A DNA stretch of 64,000 nt, taken from contig NZ_PDNZ01000007.1 in NCBI RefSeq assembly GCF_003182595.1, positions 1 to 64,000 on the forward strand. The letters run 5' to 3'. Source of the stretch: Prosthecochloris marina (GTDB lineage: Bacteria > Bacteroidota > Chlorobiia > Chlorobiales > Chlorobiaceae). Position 1 is the stretch's first letter; each line of letters begins with the position of its first letter. Below are positions 1-7,969 of the stretch, piece by piece. The notes beneath the pieces are model-generated. The model worked only from the letters and a program-made list of their open reading frames with translations. It was not told the DNA's origin and made no database searches. The translations under genes and the position numbers were made by a program.

Positions 1-1652
1 TCCGTCAGACTTTCCGTATCCGACAGACCCTGCACCAACGGGTTCGTGTTGTCCAGCGTATACGTGTAACTACCGTCCGCATTGATCACAACACTTCCGT
101 AACTACCCGTCACACTCGTCCCGACATTGCCGCTCACCGCACTGCTCGCGTCACTACCCGCAGCAACACCCGTCACCGGATCCACAGGAGCGTTGTCCGC
201 TCCAAGCGTGTCACCACCGTTATCACCGTTCGACTCGCTATCCGTCACCACATTACCGCTCGCACTCAACGAACTGTCTTCACCCACACTGTCCGTATCG
301 GCAACCGCAACCGCAACGTCGTCAACAATTGTTACCGTAATGGTTGCACTGGAGCTATCTCCGTCATCATCCGTTACGGAAATATCTATATTTTCACTTA
401 CCGTATCATTGCCTTGAACACCGTGGTCCAGCGTGTTGCCACTCAATGTGTAAGTATATTCTACCACACCACCACCAGTTGCAGGATTAGAGGTATAACC
501 CGTAAGCACCAGCGTACCATATGTTGTAGGAGTTGTAATCGGAATAGACGAAATCGTGCCTGCTTCAAGATCGGCAAGCTGTTCCGCAGTAATCAGCTGA
601 CCGTGAACCGTTATACTTGCAAGACCGTCATATGCCTCGATAGTAAATGAACCGTTATCACTTTCGCGGTCCCCGGAAGGTGTCGTTCCATCAGCAAGGT
701 CGGATTCATAAACACCGATGCTGTCAGATGTCAGAGATAAAACATCGTCAACCGGATTCACCGTCACCGTCACCGTTGCCGTCGACACATCACCATCAGC
801 GTCCGTCACCGTGTAGGTAAATGTGTCGGTACCGTTGAAGTTCGCATCAGGTGTGTACGTGTACGTACCATCACTCGACATCGTTACACTACCATGCGAC
901 GGATCACTGACCACACTCCACACATTACCACCGTCACCCGAAGGTGTATCGTTCGACTGCGCACTGCCCGTCACAGGTGTATCCTCGTCCGTGCTCGTTG
1001 TGTCGTCCTGCGCAACAGGAACATCGTTTTTACGTTCGTCTTCGGAATACTCTCTATACTCACGGAGCCCATATTCCGTATTTTCTTCCGTGGCTTCCAA
1101 TGGCGAAAATCCTTCCACAAGCCGCGGGTCTAACGTGGCGCGACCATCGAGAAAAGGATCGAATTCGCCCGTAAGTGACACAAAACGATAATTGGGGGCA
1201 TCAAAGGATTCACTGATCCGCTCGATACGAATAAAGCCATTTGGGTCATCCGATATTTCGGCGTTTTCCGGCGCTTCATTTGTTTTTTGCCCGTATTGAT
1301 ACTGACCGTCGGAATCGGAAGAAGTGTTATCCTGCCCTTTTTTGCTGTTTGATGCAACAGGGTCAGAATCCAATAAGGCTAATATTTCTTCGCGACCCTG
1401 AGTACCTTCACCCTCTTTTCCAGGATGGTTCTCTGTACCGGCAGCAACCCACGAACCTGATATCACAGACTCAGTACCGTCATTATATTCAAGGACAACA
1501 TTGCCCCCTTTATCGACAACAATAGCTTCACCTGCCCGAACAGAATCACCTGCCTTGATCAGACGCAAGTTTCCTTCTTTTGTACGAACCCATGCCTTGC
1601 CTGTGATTGATACAACGGAAGCTACAACTGGAGGATTGGACGTGCTACTCAT
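1..1652 (-). CDS. Giant LapA-like repeat adhesin, N-terminal part (3' end outside window)
   Basis: The frame is open from an ATG at 1652 to the left window edge, so only about the first 550 residues are seen. Residues 1-55 resemble the retention module of LapA-type adhesins (start MSSTSNPPVVASVVSITGKA, then a K-AGDSV-AGE pattern and an LEYNDG strand), which anchors such proteins in the outer membrane during type I secretion. An acidic Asp/Glu/Ser linker follows. Then come tandem Ig-like VCBS/cadherin-type repeats rich in Asp, Thr and Val, with motifs such as DGTYTYTPDANFNGTDTFTY and VTDADGD. Known family role: surface attachment and biofilm retention. No secretion genes are in view. The plus-strand ORFs here are antisense shadows. 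The family call is firm; the total length is unknown. Confidence 0.8.
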   Translation of the reverse strand, partial: MSSTSNPPVVASVVSITGKAWVRTKEGNLRLIKAGDSVRAGEAIVVDKGGNVVLEYNDGTESVISGSWVAAGTENHPGKEGEGTQGREEILALLDSDPVASNSKKGQDNTSSDSDGQYQYGQKTNEAPENAEISDDPNGFIRIERISESFDAPNYRFVSLTGEFDPFLDGRATLDPRLVEGFSPLEATEENTEYGLREYREYSEDERKNDVPVAQDDTTSTDEDTPVTGSAQSNDTPSGDGGNVWSVVSDPSHGSVTMSSDGTYTYTPDANFNGTDTFTYTVTDADGDVSTATVTVTVNPVDDVLSLTSDSIGVYESDLADGTTPSGDRESDNGSFTIEAYDGLASITVHGQLITAEQLADLEAGTISSIPITTPTTYGTLVLTGYTSNPATGGGVVEYTYTLSGNTLDHGVQGNDTVSENIDISVTDDDGDSSSATITVTIVDDVAVAVADTDSVGEDSSLSASGNVVTDSESNGDNGGDTLGADNAPVDPVTGVAAGSDASSAVSGNVGTSVTGSYGSVVINADGSYTYTLDNTNPLVQGLSDTESLT

Positions 1653-1693
1653 GATTATAAGCGGAATAAAATTAAACCTGGGCGATTACTTGA

Positions 1694-1706
1694 TGCTGAC
1701 TCAGCA
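1694..1706. promoter_or_regulatory. 13-bp perfect palindrome upstream of the adhesin
   Basis: TGCTGACTCAGCA is a perfect palindrome about 42 bases upstream of the adhesin ATG. Its position suits an operator for that gene, but no regulator can be named and a chance palindrome is possible. Confidence 0.25.
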
Positions 1707-1776
1707 AGCGTAAAAAAACAAGGAAAATAAAACCAAAAACAACACACCAATAACACATCGAATCGGGCAAAAAAAA

Positions 1777-1804
1777 TAATAACTGACCTAAACGTCAATT
1801 ATTA
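1777..1804. promoter_or_regulatory. Imperfect inverted repeat upstream of the adhesin
   Basis: TAATAACTGAC and GTCAATTATTA form an 11-bp stem with one mismatch around a 6-base loop, about 125 bases upstream of the adhesin start. It has A-rich sequence on one side. It could be an operator or an AT-rich terminator of a lost gene. Confidence 0.25.
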
Positions 1805-2492
1805 CCTTCTTTCATCTGCACAATTTTTCTCACTTCGATACATACCCGAGTAAATGAAACTGCCCAAAAAAAGCATTTCAACACCCGGCCATCACCTACA
1901 GAAATCTTTTCAGCACAACCACAATCATAGCAAACATCGTGCCAAAAAAAAGTCACAACACACAAGTCAGCAAAGTGACAGACAAGGAGAAAAAAAGGCT
2001 ATATCATTTTTATAAAAGGGATAAACATCAAACAGGAAGGCTTGCTGCACACTGAAGAAAAAAACAAATCAGCAAATAGCGTATTATTTTGATATAAATA
2101 ACATTTCCATATTCGACTCAAATCGAGACACTTTATATCTTTTTTATACAAACACCTATCTCAAAAGGAAAAACCAAAGTGATTACACCATATTCGGGCA
2201 CACAAGCAAAAAATACGAGCCGGTCATGAAGATTTTTTGAAATTCAGAAAACAGAATCAGGAATTCTGCTGTTTCGCAGAAGCCTTTGCAAACCTGACTT
2301 CGCGACAGTTAACGGGGAATTCTTCAGCCTGCTACTGAAGTAAGTCGGTCAGTCAAGCAGGTTTTTCCAAATCTTTTTCAAACCGCCGTGGTGCACCCGC
2401 TGAACCGGCTTCGGAACGGGTTTTGCCTTTCGTTTCGGTTATATGCGTACTTTCAAGCCTGAGGTAGGATGTCTGCGCCCGTTTGAGCTTGA
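1805..2492. other. AT-rich stretch with no recognisable gene
   Basis: About 690 bases without a gene I can support. The left part is A/T-rich. The part from roughly 2225 to 2490 is closer to coding composition, carries a short CTTCAG/CTGAAG hairpin (about 2322-2340) and gives only short interrupted frames, which suggests decayed mobile-element DNA rather than a promoter region. Confidence 0.4.
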
Positions 2493-2738
2493 TCAGACCG
2501 GACAAACTTGTTTTATTTGCTTTGTCAACCAGGCTAATTGGTGTGTCGTGGGCTCTTCGGACACGCTCTTCATCTCTTCAGGATGTGCCTTTCTCAGCCC
2601 GAAGAGCGTCTCGTTTATCGCGTTCCTGATCGCGTTCGGAACATACTTCTTCTCAAGTGTACCGAGGCTCTTGGTAACTCCTTTGATGTTGCTTCTAAGC
2701 AAGACCTGCACTACTGCACTCCTAACTCGCCTAACCAT
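2493..2738 (-). pseudogene. Short ORF resembling a phage minor-tail protein fragment
   Basis: An 81-codon frame overlaps the 3' end of the TPR lipoprotein gene by 28 bases. Its informative part begins near residue 13 and reads KGVTKSLGTLEKKYVPNAIR followed by NAINETLFGLRKAHPEEM and a PTTHQ segment. This is reminiscent of the N-terminus of phage minor tail proteins (a helix with N-A-I/L-N-T, then a PTPFT-like element). Such proteins are normally at least twice this long, so this would be a truncated remnant. The similarity is from memory and weak; a spurious ORF is possible. Confidence 0.3.
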
Positions 2739-4282
2739 TTTATGATGTTTTCAAGGCCTAGAAAGCTGAGCCATCCATTACGATTCATCTTCTTGCGGAA
2801 ACCTTCATGGATCCTTTTTATTGCGATTGTATATGGGTGCGATTTCCCCAAAGCTTTTTCACTGATCTGCAGTGCATGCTGAAAAAGTGATTCAGCTTCA
2901 GCATACCTGCCTTGCTCGTAATTCAATACAGCCAGCATGCTCAGACTTGCAGCAACGTCAGGATGCTGTTTTCCCAAGGCTTTTTCACTGATCTGCAGTG
3001 CATGCTGCAAAAACGATTCGGCTTCAGCATACTTGCCTTGCTCGAAATACAATACTGTCAGCTTGTTCAAGCTTGCTGCAACGTAAGGATGTTGTTTTCC
3101 CAAAGCTTTTTCGTTGATCGACAACGCACGGCGGTATAGCGCTTCGGCTTCGGAATACTTACCCTGTTCCTGAAACAATGAAGCCAAACCGTAGAGTTCT
3201 GTCACGAGAAGAAAGTGCTCCTTTCCAAATGTTTTTTCGCTGATTGACAACGCACGGCGGTATGATGTTTCAGCTTTTGCATAGTCGCCTTGAGCTTGCA
3301 ACGATGAAGCCAGAATGCCAAGGTTGAACGCTATATCAGGATGCTGCTTTCCCAAGGCTTTTTCACTGATTGACAACGCTCGTCGGCTCAGCTGTTCGCC
3401 CTCCGAGCGCTTGTACTGGTCCATAAACAACAGAGCGAGGGTGTTCAGGCTTTCGGCCATTTCAGGATGATCCGGTCCAGGCTCTTTTTCATGGATCTGT
3501 AGCGCACGTTTCACGAGCAGTTCGGCTTCCGAAAACTTTCTCTGGTAAATCAGCGAGACTGCTAGGTAGTCAAGGTTCTCAGACAGTTCGAGGTGATCCA
3601 CTCCATGCTCTTTTTCACGGATCTGCAGCGCACGGCGTAACATCCTCTCAGCCTCAAAAAACTTACCATCGAAATAGTACAATTCAGCCAGATTACTGAG
3701 ACTCTCGGCCATTTCGGGATGATCCGGCTCAAGCTCTTTTTCACAGATCTGCTGCGCGCGGCGTATCAGCGGCTCGGCATCCAAATACTTGTACTGGATT
3801 ACAAGCAATTTCGCCATATCGTTCAGAGTTTCAGCCACTTCGGGATGATTCACTCCAAGCATTCTTTCACGGATCCGCAGCGCGCGGCGGTACTGCTGCT
3901 CAGCCTCTGAATACTTGCCATTGTCTACAAGCAGCACAGCCAAATTGTTCAAACTTTTGGCCACCTCGAGATGCTCCGATCCAAACTCTTTTTCACGAAT
4001 CTGCAGCGCATGCCGGTACAGCGGCTCAGCATCTGCATACTTGCCCTGATTTTGAAGCAATTGTGCAAGATTGTCCAGACTGCCGGCATCTTCAGACTTT
4101 TTCAGCATCTCCCCCAGTTGCCTGATCGTAGCATCCCCGGTTTGAATACCAACGGCGCCGACACCCTGCTCGGCCTTATCGTTTTCTGATTTCTGGCCAT
4201 ATTCGCAGCTTGAAAACAAGCCAACTGCAAATACAACTGCTGCAATACCTAACGAACCTGTAAGTGTAATCTTGTTTTTCAT
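2711..4282 (-). CDS. TPR-repeat (kinesin light chain type) lipoprotein
   Basis: The start at 4282 was chosen over the upstream in-frame ATG at 4369 because it gives a lipoprotein signal peptide: a Lys-rich start, a hydrophobic core and an FSSC lipobox near residue 25. The mature protein (about 500 residues) is almost entirely about ten 42-residue repeats with an A-Y-EAE-L-RRAL-I-EK-LG-HP-VA-SLNNLA pattern, the TPR_12/kinesin-light-chain form. The repeats are close enough at DNA level to permit unequal recombination. Such proteins act as protein-binding scaffolds; the partner is unknown. The gene stands alone, preceded by a motif shared with two other envelope genes (see 4320-4338). Confidence 0.85.
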   Translation of the reverse strand: MKNKITLTGSLGIAAVVFAVGLFSSCEYGQKSENDKAEQGVGAVGIQTGDATIRQLGEMLKKSEDAGSLDNLAQLLQNQGKYADAEPLYRHALQIREKEFGSEHLEVAKSLNNLAVLLVDNGKYSEAEQQYRRALRIRERMLGVNHPEVAETLNDMAKLLVIQYKYLDAEPLIRRAQQICEKELEPDHPEMAESLSNLAELYYFDGKFFEAERMLRRALQIREKEHGVDHLELSENLDYLAVSLIYQRKFSEAELLVKRALQIHEKEPGPDHPEMAESLNTLALLFMDQYKRSEGEQLSRRALSISEKALGKQHPDIAFNLGILASSLQAQGDYAKAETSYRRALSISEKTFGKEHFLLVTELYGLASLFQEQGKYSEAEALYRRALSINEKALGKQHPYVAASLNKLTVLYFEQGKYAEAESFLQHALQISEKALGKQHPDVAASLSMLAVLNYEQGRYAEAESLFQHALQISEKALGKSHPYTIAIKRIHEGFRKKMNRNGWLSFLGLENIIKWLGELGVQ

Positions 4283-4319
4283 AGATAAAAATGAGTGAGG
4301 AGTAAAATGATTTTCTGCA

Positions 4320-4338
4320 ATATAACGTAAATATTCTG
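4320..4338 (-). promoter_or_regulatory. Shared promoter-like motif upstream of the TPR lipoprotein
   Basis: On the minus strand this reads CAGAATATTTACGTTATAT, ending 37 bases before the chosen ATG. Near-identical motifs lie 34 and 38 bases before the genes starting at 6510 and 22767. The constant spacing suggests a promoter or activator site. No experiment supports this here. Confidence 0.4.
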
Positions 4339-4365
4339 TACCACTCACAGGCGTGTGACGGTAAC

Positions 4366-4524
4366 TCATTGCTTTTTAAGCCTATATAACGATCGATTCT
4401 TAACCCTGAGCCTCTGCTTTTTCTCCCTGACCGCTTCCTCTTCACCTGCTTTCCCAGCCACTTCCCACTCGACCTGCCGGCGCTTGATGTGCCACCACTT
4501 CGGCTTCAGAGGAACTTGCCCCGT
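4366..4524 (-). pseudogene. Basic C-terminal-like fragment of an unknown protein
   Basis: A 53-codon open frame without a convincing start codon, ending in TGA at 4366-4368. It contains KPKWWHIKRRQVEWEVAGKA and then a run rich in Glu, Lys and Arg, which looks like the charged tail of a real protein rather than random translation. A motif copy at 4603-4620 lies upstream on the same strand, so this may be what is left of a gene once driven from there. Origin unknown. Confidence 0.2.
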
Positions 4525-4600
4525 TTACTGTAACACGAATTTTAGAGAAAATTCCGTTTGAAGTGATTAACCTGCTTCAGAATGCGAGAAACAAACACCA

Positions 4601-4735
4601 AGATATACGTAAAATTTCCGCATATTGGAGCTTAAGAGCTTTGCAGATTGGCTGTTATTCGGACACTACGAGCTTCTCAATGTGGTAAAGAGGGTGGATT
4701 CCAAAATGTTAGAAGTGTTAGCGGGGGCGATTTGA
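4601..4735 (+). repeat. Degenerate repeat, copy 1
   Basis: This matches 6543-6683 along most of its length. The first part is ATATACGTAAAATTTCCGCA, followed by GCTTTGCAGATTGGCTGTTATTC and GGACACTACGA. The second part starts TGGATTCCAAAATG. Identity is visible but eroded. A further copy of the second part lies at 6008-6063, so copies bracket the DUF4917 gene. Confidence 0.45.
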
Positions 4736-4804
4736 AAGGCGGCTTAGACACTGATCCCATTTCAATAAAAATAGCATGTGTAATAATCTTATCTATCTCC
4801 TTGC

Positions 4805-5845
4805 ATGGATCTTCTGAACTTCAACAATGTCCTAAACTCAATAAGGAACAGTCCCAAACGCTCCTTTCATTTGCTACTTGGAAACGGATTTAGCATCGCC
4901 TATGACCCAGGCATCTTTTCGTATAATGCATTGCACGATTTCGTCAGTAAGTTGAAAGACAAAGACCTCTCAAAAATTTTAGAAGTCATTGAAACAAGAA
5001 ACTTTGAAGTGATCATGCAGTTCTTAGATCATTTCTCAGCGCTTTTTCGCGCATTTGATGGTGATCCCAAACTCAAGAAAAGAATAGACACAGCTAGCAA
5101 AAAACTCAAGACCAGCCTTCTTGATGCTGTCAGAGCATTACATCCAGAACACGTTTTTAAGGTACCAAAGAAGCAAAGCACTGCATGTGCAAACTTTCTT
5201 AGCATTTTCTTGAATACCGGCGGGAATCTCTTTTCCACGAATTATGACTTACTATTGTATTGGGTACTGATGCGAAATAAAGTATTGAATCATGTAGATG
5301 GTTGTGGCAGGGAACTCGAAAATGATACTGGGGAATATATGGAGTCGGAAGAACAAGAATGGTCAGAACTTATGTGGGGAAAGCACCGTGATGAGCAAAA
5401 TGTATTCTATCTTCACGGGGCACTCCCGTTTTTTGATAGTGGAATCGCAGTTATTAAGGAACAGTATGACAATTACAACTATCTTCTTAGTAAGATTAGT
5501 GCTAGGATGGAAAAAGGCGAATACCCAATCTTCGTAACAGCAGGTAATGGAGAGCAAAAGTTAAAGCACATAAAGCATAATCCGTACTTAACCTATTGTT
5601 ATGATTGCTTCTGTAAAGCCAAAGGATCATTAGTCACCTTTGGTTTTAGTTTTGGCCCCTATGACGAACATATCATCGATGCAATTAATAGAGCAGCCAA
5701 ACAAAAAAAACCTGATAGACTATGGAGTATATATATTGGTGTATACTCAGATGAAGATAAAAATCATATCGAGCAAGTTGCCGAGAAAATCAACTGCAAA
5801 GTTCACGTCTTTGACGCAAAAACAGCAAATATTTGGGGCAAATAA
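4805..5845 (+). CDS. DUF4917 family protein with SIR2-like fold
   Basis: The protein has 346 residues. The N-terminus contains LLLGNGFSIAYD, a glycine-rich nucleotide-binding loop like that of SIR2 proteins. The middle has FSTNYDLLLYW and YLHGALPFF, the Asn-Tyr-Asp and Leu-His-Gly signatures of SIR2-like families. Near the C-terminus is VTFGFSFGPYDEHIIDAI, the second Rossmann element. These match DUF4917 as I know it. SIR2-like domains in several phage-defence systems deplete NAD; whether this one does is inference. Degenerate repeats surround the gene, and it lies in the island next to ssrA. Confidence 0.75.
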   Translation: MDLLNFNNVLNSIRNSPKRSFHLLLGNGFSIAYDPGIFSYNALHDFVSKLKDKDLSKILEVIETRNFEVIMQFLDHFSALFRAFDGDPKLKKRIDTASKKLKTSLLDAVRALHPEHVFKVPKKQSTACANFLSIFLNTGGNLFSTNYDLLLYWVLMRNKVLNHVDGCGRELENDTGEYMESEEQEWSELMWGKHRDEQNVFYLHGALPFFDSGIAVIKEQYDNYNYLLSKISARMEKGEYPIFVTAGNGEQKLKHIKHNPYLTYCYDCFCKAKGSLVTFGFSFGPYDEHIIDAINRAAKQKKPDRLWSIYIGVYSDEDKNHIEQVAEKINCKVHVFDAKTANIWGK

Positions 5846-6007
5846 TCACCCTAAAGCCCAGCAACCACCACTTTGAACCTATCGAGAGTACAGAAGTCAT
5901 AGCATCAATCAACGGAGAACCAACCGCCAAAAGGTTATTGATTTCAGGCAAAACCGAATCACTTAACTCAGAAAACCACAAATACCAGACGACAGAGATA
6001 ACCGAAG

Positions 6008-6063
6008 ATATGGACTTCAGAACGTTAGGTGTGGTGACTTGGGTTATTCGAAAAACTGTATAA
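6008..6063 (+). repeat. Degenerate repeat, partial copy
   Basis: This matches 6629-6683 with few changes, including the shared GGTGAC-TGGGT-AT-CG-AAAAC pattern. Both copies end in a frame encoding VVTWVIRKT plus a stop, so the ancestor may have been coding. It lies just after the DUF4917 gene. Confidence 0.45.
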
Positions 6064-6067
6064 AGGT

Positions 6068-6093
6068 AAAAGCCCGATGGTGAACCGGGTTTT
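6068..6093 (+). terminator. Rho-independent terminator after the DUF4917 region
   Basis: AAAAGCCCG and CCGGGTTTT arms surround an 8-base loop and a short T run follows. It is similar in sequence to the terminator at 7943-7969. It could also serve the convergent gene at 6100-6510. Confidence 0.6.
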
Positions 6094-6099
6094 AATTCT

Positions 6100-6510
6100 C
6101 TATTTTAATAGGATATCATCCAGCTGTTGGTAAAAATTATTGATATTTCCTCTGTTTTTCCCCCAGTCAATCATCTGTCGGGAGGTTCCTGCCGAAACAT
6201 CAACCCTAACTCTGTTATTCTCGGGTTTTCTGACTTTTATGCTGATCTCATCGCCCCATGTCAAAAGGCTTGTCGGAGTTTTAGCTGAGATTATACCGAT
6301 CTCTTTATCGGCAAAAGTGATTTGCCACTCCATTGCATTAACCGCCTCAATAGCGCCGGCAAAAACCTTTACATATTCTATGTTATAGTATTTCGGTTCA
6401 ACCTCAGGTGCCTTCCCGTCTTTGCTCACTGTTGACGCAGATGAGCAACTGATCACAAAGAGAAATGTGCAAAACAAAACGGTGATTCGCAGTATTGATG
6501 ATACTCTCAT
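6100..6510 (-). CDS. Small lipoprotein of unknown function
   Basis: The ATG at 6510 gives a 136-residue protein with a clean lipoprotein signal: MRVSSI, a hydrophobic core, and VISC before SSAS. The upstream in-frame ATG at 6564 would bury that signal. The mature part contains AGAIEAVNAMEWQITFADK and a beta-rich stretch ending in FYQQLDDIL, resembling small DUF3568-type envelope lipoproteins, though I am not certain of the family. The gene sits inside the island but has a core-like promoter motif at 6545-6560. Confidence 0.65.
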   Translation of the reverse strand: MRVSSILRITVLFCTFLFVISCSSASTVSKDGKAPEVEPKYYNIEYVKVFAGAIEAVNAMEWQITFADKEIGIISAKTPTSLLTWGDEISIKVRKPENNRVRVDVSAGTSRQMIDWGKNRGNINNFYQQLDDILLK

Positions 6511-6542
6511 AACAGTAAATTTGTTAGTTAATAAAATATCAT

Positions 6543-6683
6543 AAATATACGCAAATTTCCGCATATTATGGTGTAACCGCTTTGCAGGATGCCTGTTATG
6601 CGGGCACTACGAACCTTTCGAGGTTCCGATGGATTTTCAAGCGGTGGGAGGTGGTGACGTGGGTGATACGGAAAACCGGGTAG
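6543..6683 (+). repeat. Degenerate repeat, most complete copy
   Basis: This unit carries both halves seen separately at 4601-4735 and 6008-6063. It starts in the promoter-like motif and ends in a frame encoding VVTWVIRKTG and a stop. Possible readings are an eroded small transposable element or a recombination footprint of island insertions. Confidence 0.45.
6545..6560 (-). promoter_or_regulatory. Shared promoter-like motif upstream of the lipoprotein
   Basis: The minus strand reads GGAAATTTGCGTATAT, ending 34 bases before the ATG at 6510. This is the second of three copies with the same spacing to envelope-protein genes (others at 4320-4338 and 22806-22823). Confidence 0.4.
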
Positions 6684-6717
6684 ATATCGTTAATTTGTAT
6701 TCTAAAGCATTAAATAA

Positions 6718-7905
6718 TTGTGTCAATGTTTTCATAAGTTCTTTTGTTTTGCACATCATATTTCTAACCTAGATTTAATTGAAATCTTGAAAGGACAATG
6801 GCTCGGACATTTCAGCGGTACATATGAGGGCTTCATCGTCATTAATATCGATGAACTTCATGACAACTTTAAAGGATGCGTATATCTTATCCATAACAAT
6901 GATAATATTCCGAACGTATTTGCAATAATTCAAACATCAGACAAAAGAAATGATTTTAGTTTTCGTACTTATTCTATAGCCCCTATAAATCCGTCCACTC
7001 GCTTCCCCGATGATTGGAATAATATTAAGAATTCTTTTGATCCAAACGCAAGGATCGCTGAGTTCGTAGATGTAACTGGAAGTTGGGATGAAAAATATTT
7101 GTCATTAAAATGGAATACTAGTCTTGATGGTCACGGCGAATGCACATTACCTCGTTCACAGGCTGAAGAACCATCTAACCTAAAACAAAACATAAAAGAT
7201 TGGGATATTTTTAAACAGGACATTGGCCTTCTTAAAGGTACGCGATACCTTTTTCGTGGGCAAAATAAACCGTGGAAATTGCGATCTTCGTTCCATCGAA
7301 CAGGGAGAGCAGATCTTACACGGTTTGTAAATGAGGATATTCCATCTCTGCATAAACATCTTAGCGCGCGCACTAAACATGTATTCAATTTGGATATACC
7401 AAAAGAAAATGGTGCCTTTTTCAACCTAGTACAACATCATGGATATCCAACACCACTTTTAGATTGGACGTATTCCCCATATGTAGCGGTATTCTTTGCT
7501 TTTCGATCAATTACAAGCAAAATGGCCGCTGATTCTAATGATGATGAAATGGTTCGAATTTTTGTTTTTGATCAACATCAATGGAGGTCGGACTATGAAC
7601 AACAGCTCTTGCTTTCGACAGCAAATCTACACTTATCTATTGCTGACTTCATAGCAATTGATAACGAGCGATTAATACCCCAGCAAGCAGCGACTACAGT
7701 CACGAATATAGATGACATTGAAGCCTATATTCATTTAAAAGAAAAAGAAAACAACAAACAATATCTTTCAGCTATCGACATTCCAATCAGTAATCGTGAT
7801 AAGGCAATACAAGAGCTTAGATACATGGGCATCACGGCTGGCTCACTTTTCCCTGGTTTAGATGGGGCATGTGAAGAGCTAAAAGATCGTAACTTTGAGA
7901 TTTAA
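6718..7905 (+). CDS. FRG-domain protein
   Basis: The protein has about 395 residues. The start is uncertain: TTG at 6718 is the longest, and TTG at 6787 (before KGQWLGHFSG) is also possible. The N-terminal 150 residues are beta-rich (GHFSGTYEGFIVIN onwards) and unassigned. An FRG domain follows, with YLFRGQNKPWKLRSSFHR, then FNLVQHHGYPTPLLDWTYSP and VAVFFAF, the Phe-Arg-Gly and His-Gly-x-Pro-T-LLDWT signatures. FRG domains are common in defence islands; their chemistry is not settled as far as I know. A terminator follows at 7943. Confidence 0.8.
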   Translation: MCQCFHKFFCFAHHISNLDLIEILKGQWLGHFSGTYEGFIVINIDELHDNFKGCVYLIHNNDNIPNVFAIIQTSDKRNDFSFRTYSIAPINPSTRFPDDWNNIKNSFDPNARIAEFVDVTGSWDEKYLSLKWNTSLDGHGECTLPRSQAEEPSNLKQNIKDWDIFKQDIGLLKGTRYLFRGQNKPWKLRSSFHRTGRADLTRFVNEDIPSLHKHLSARTKHVFNLDIPKENGAFFNLVQHHGYPTPLLDWTYSPYVAVFFAFRSITSKMAADSNDDEMVRIFVFDQHQWRSDYEQQLLLSTANLHLSIADFIAIDNERLIPQQAATTVTNIDDIEAYIHLKEKENNKQYLSAIDIPISNRDKAIQELRYMGITAGSLFPGLDGACEELKDRNFEI

Positions 7906-7942
7906 AGAAAAACATCCCCCCCTTCCAACCCCCCATAAACAC

Positions 7943-7969
7943 AAAAGCCCGGCGATAAACCGGGCTTTT
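7943..7969 (+). terminator. Rho-independent terminator after the FRG gene
   Basis: AAAAGCCCGG and CCGGGCTTTT form a perfect 10-bp stem around a 7-base loop, with A and T runs on the two sides, so it may work in both directions. Confidence 0.8.

Noticed and set aside
127..1713. Several plus-strand ORFs rich in Ser, Val and Thr
   Set aside because: They are antisense to the adhesin gene and mirror its repetitive composition.
5833..6063. 76-codon ORF overlapping the end of the DUF4917 gene
   Set aside because: Its 3' part is the degenerate repeat and its 5' part has no protein features; treated as repeat DNA.
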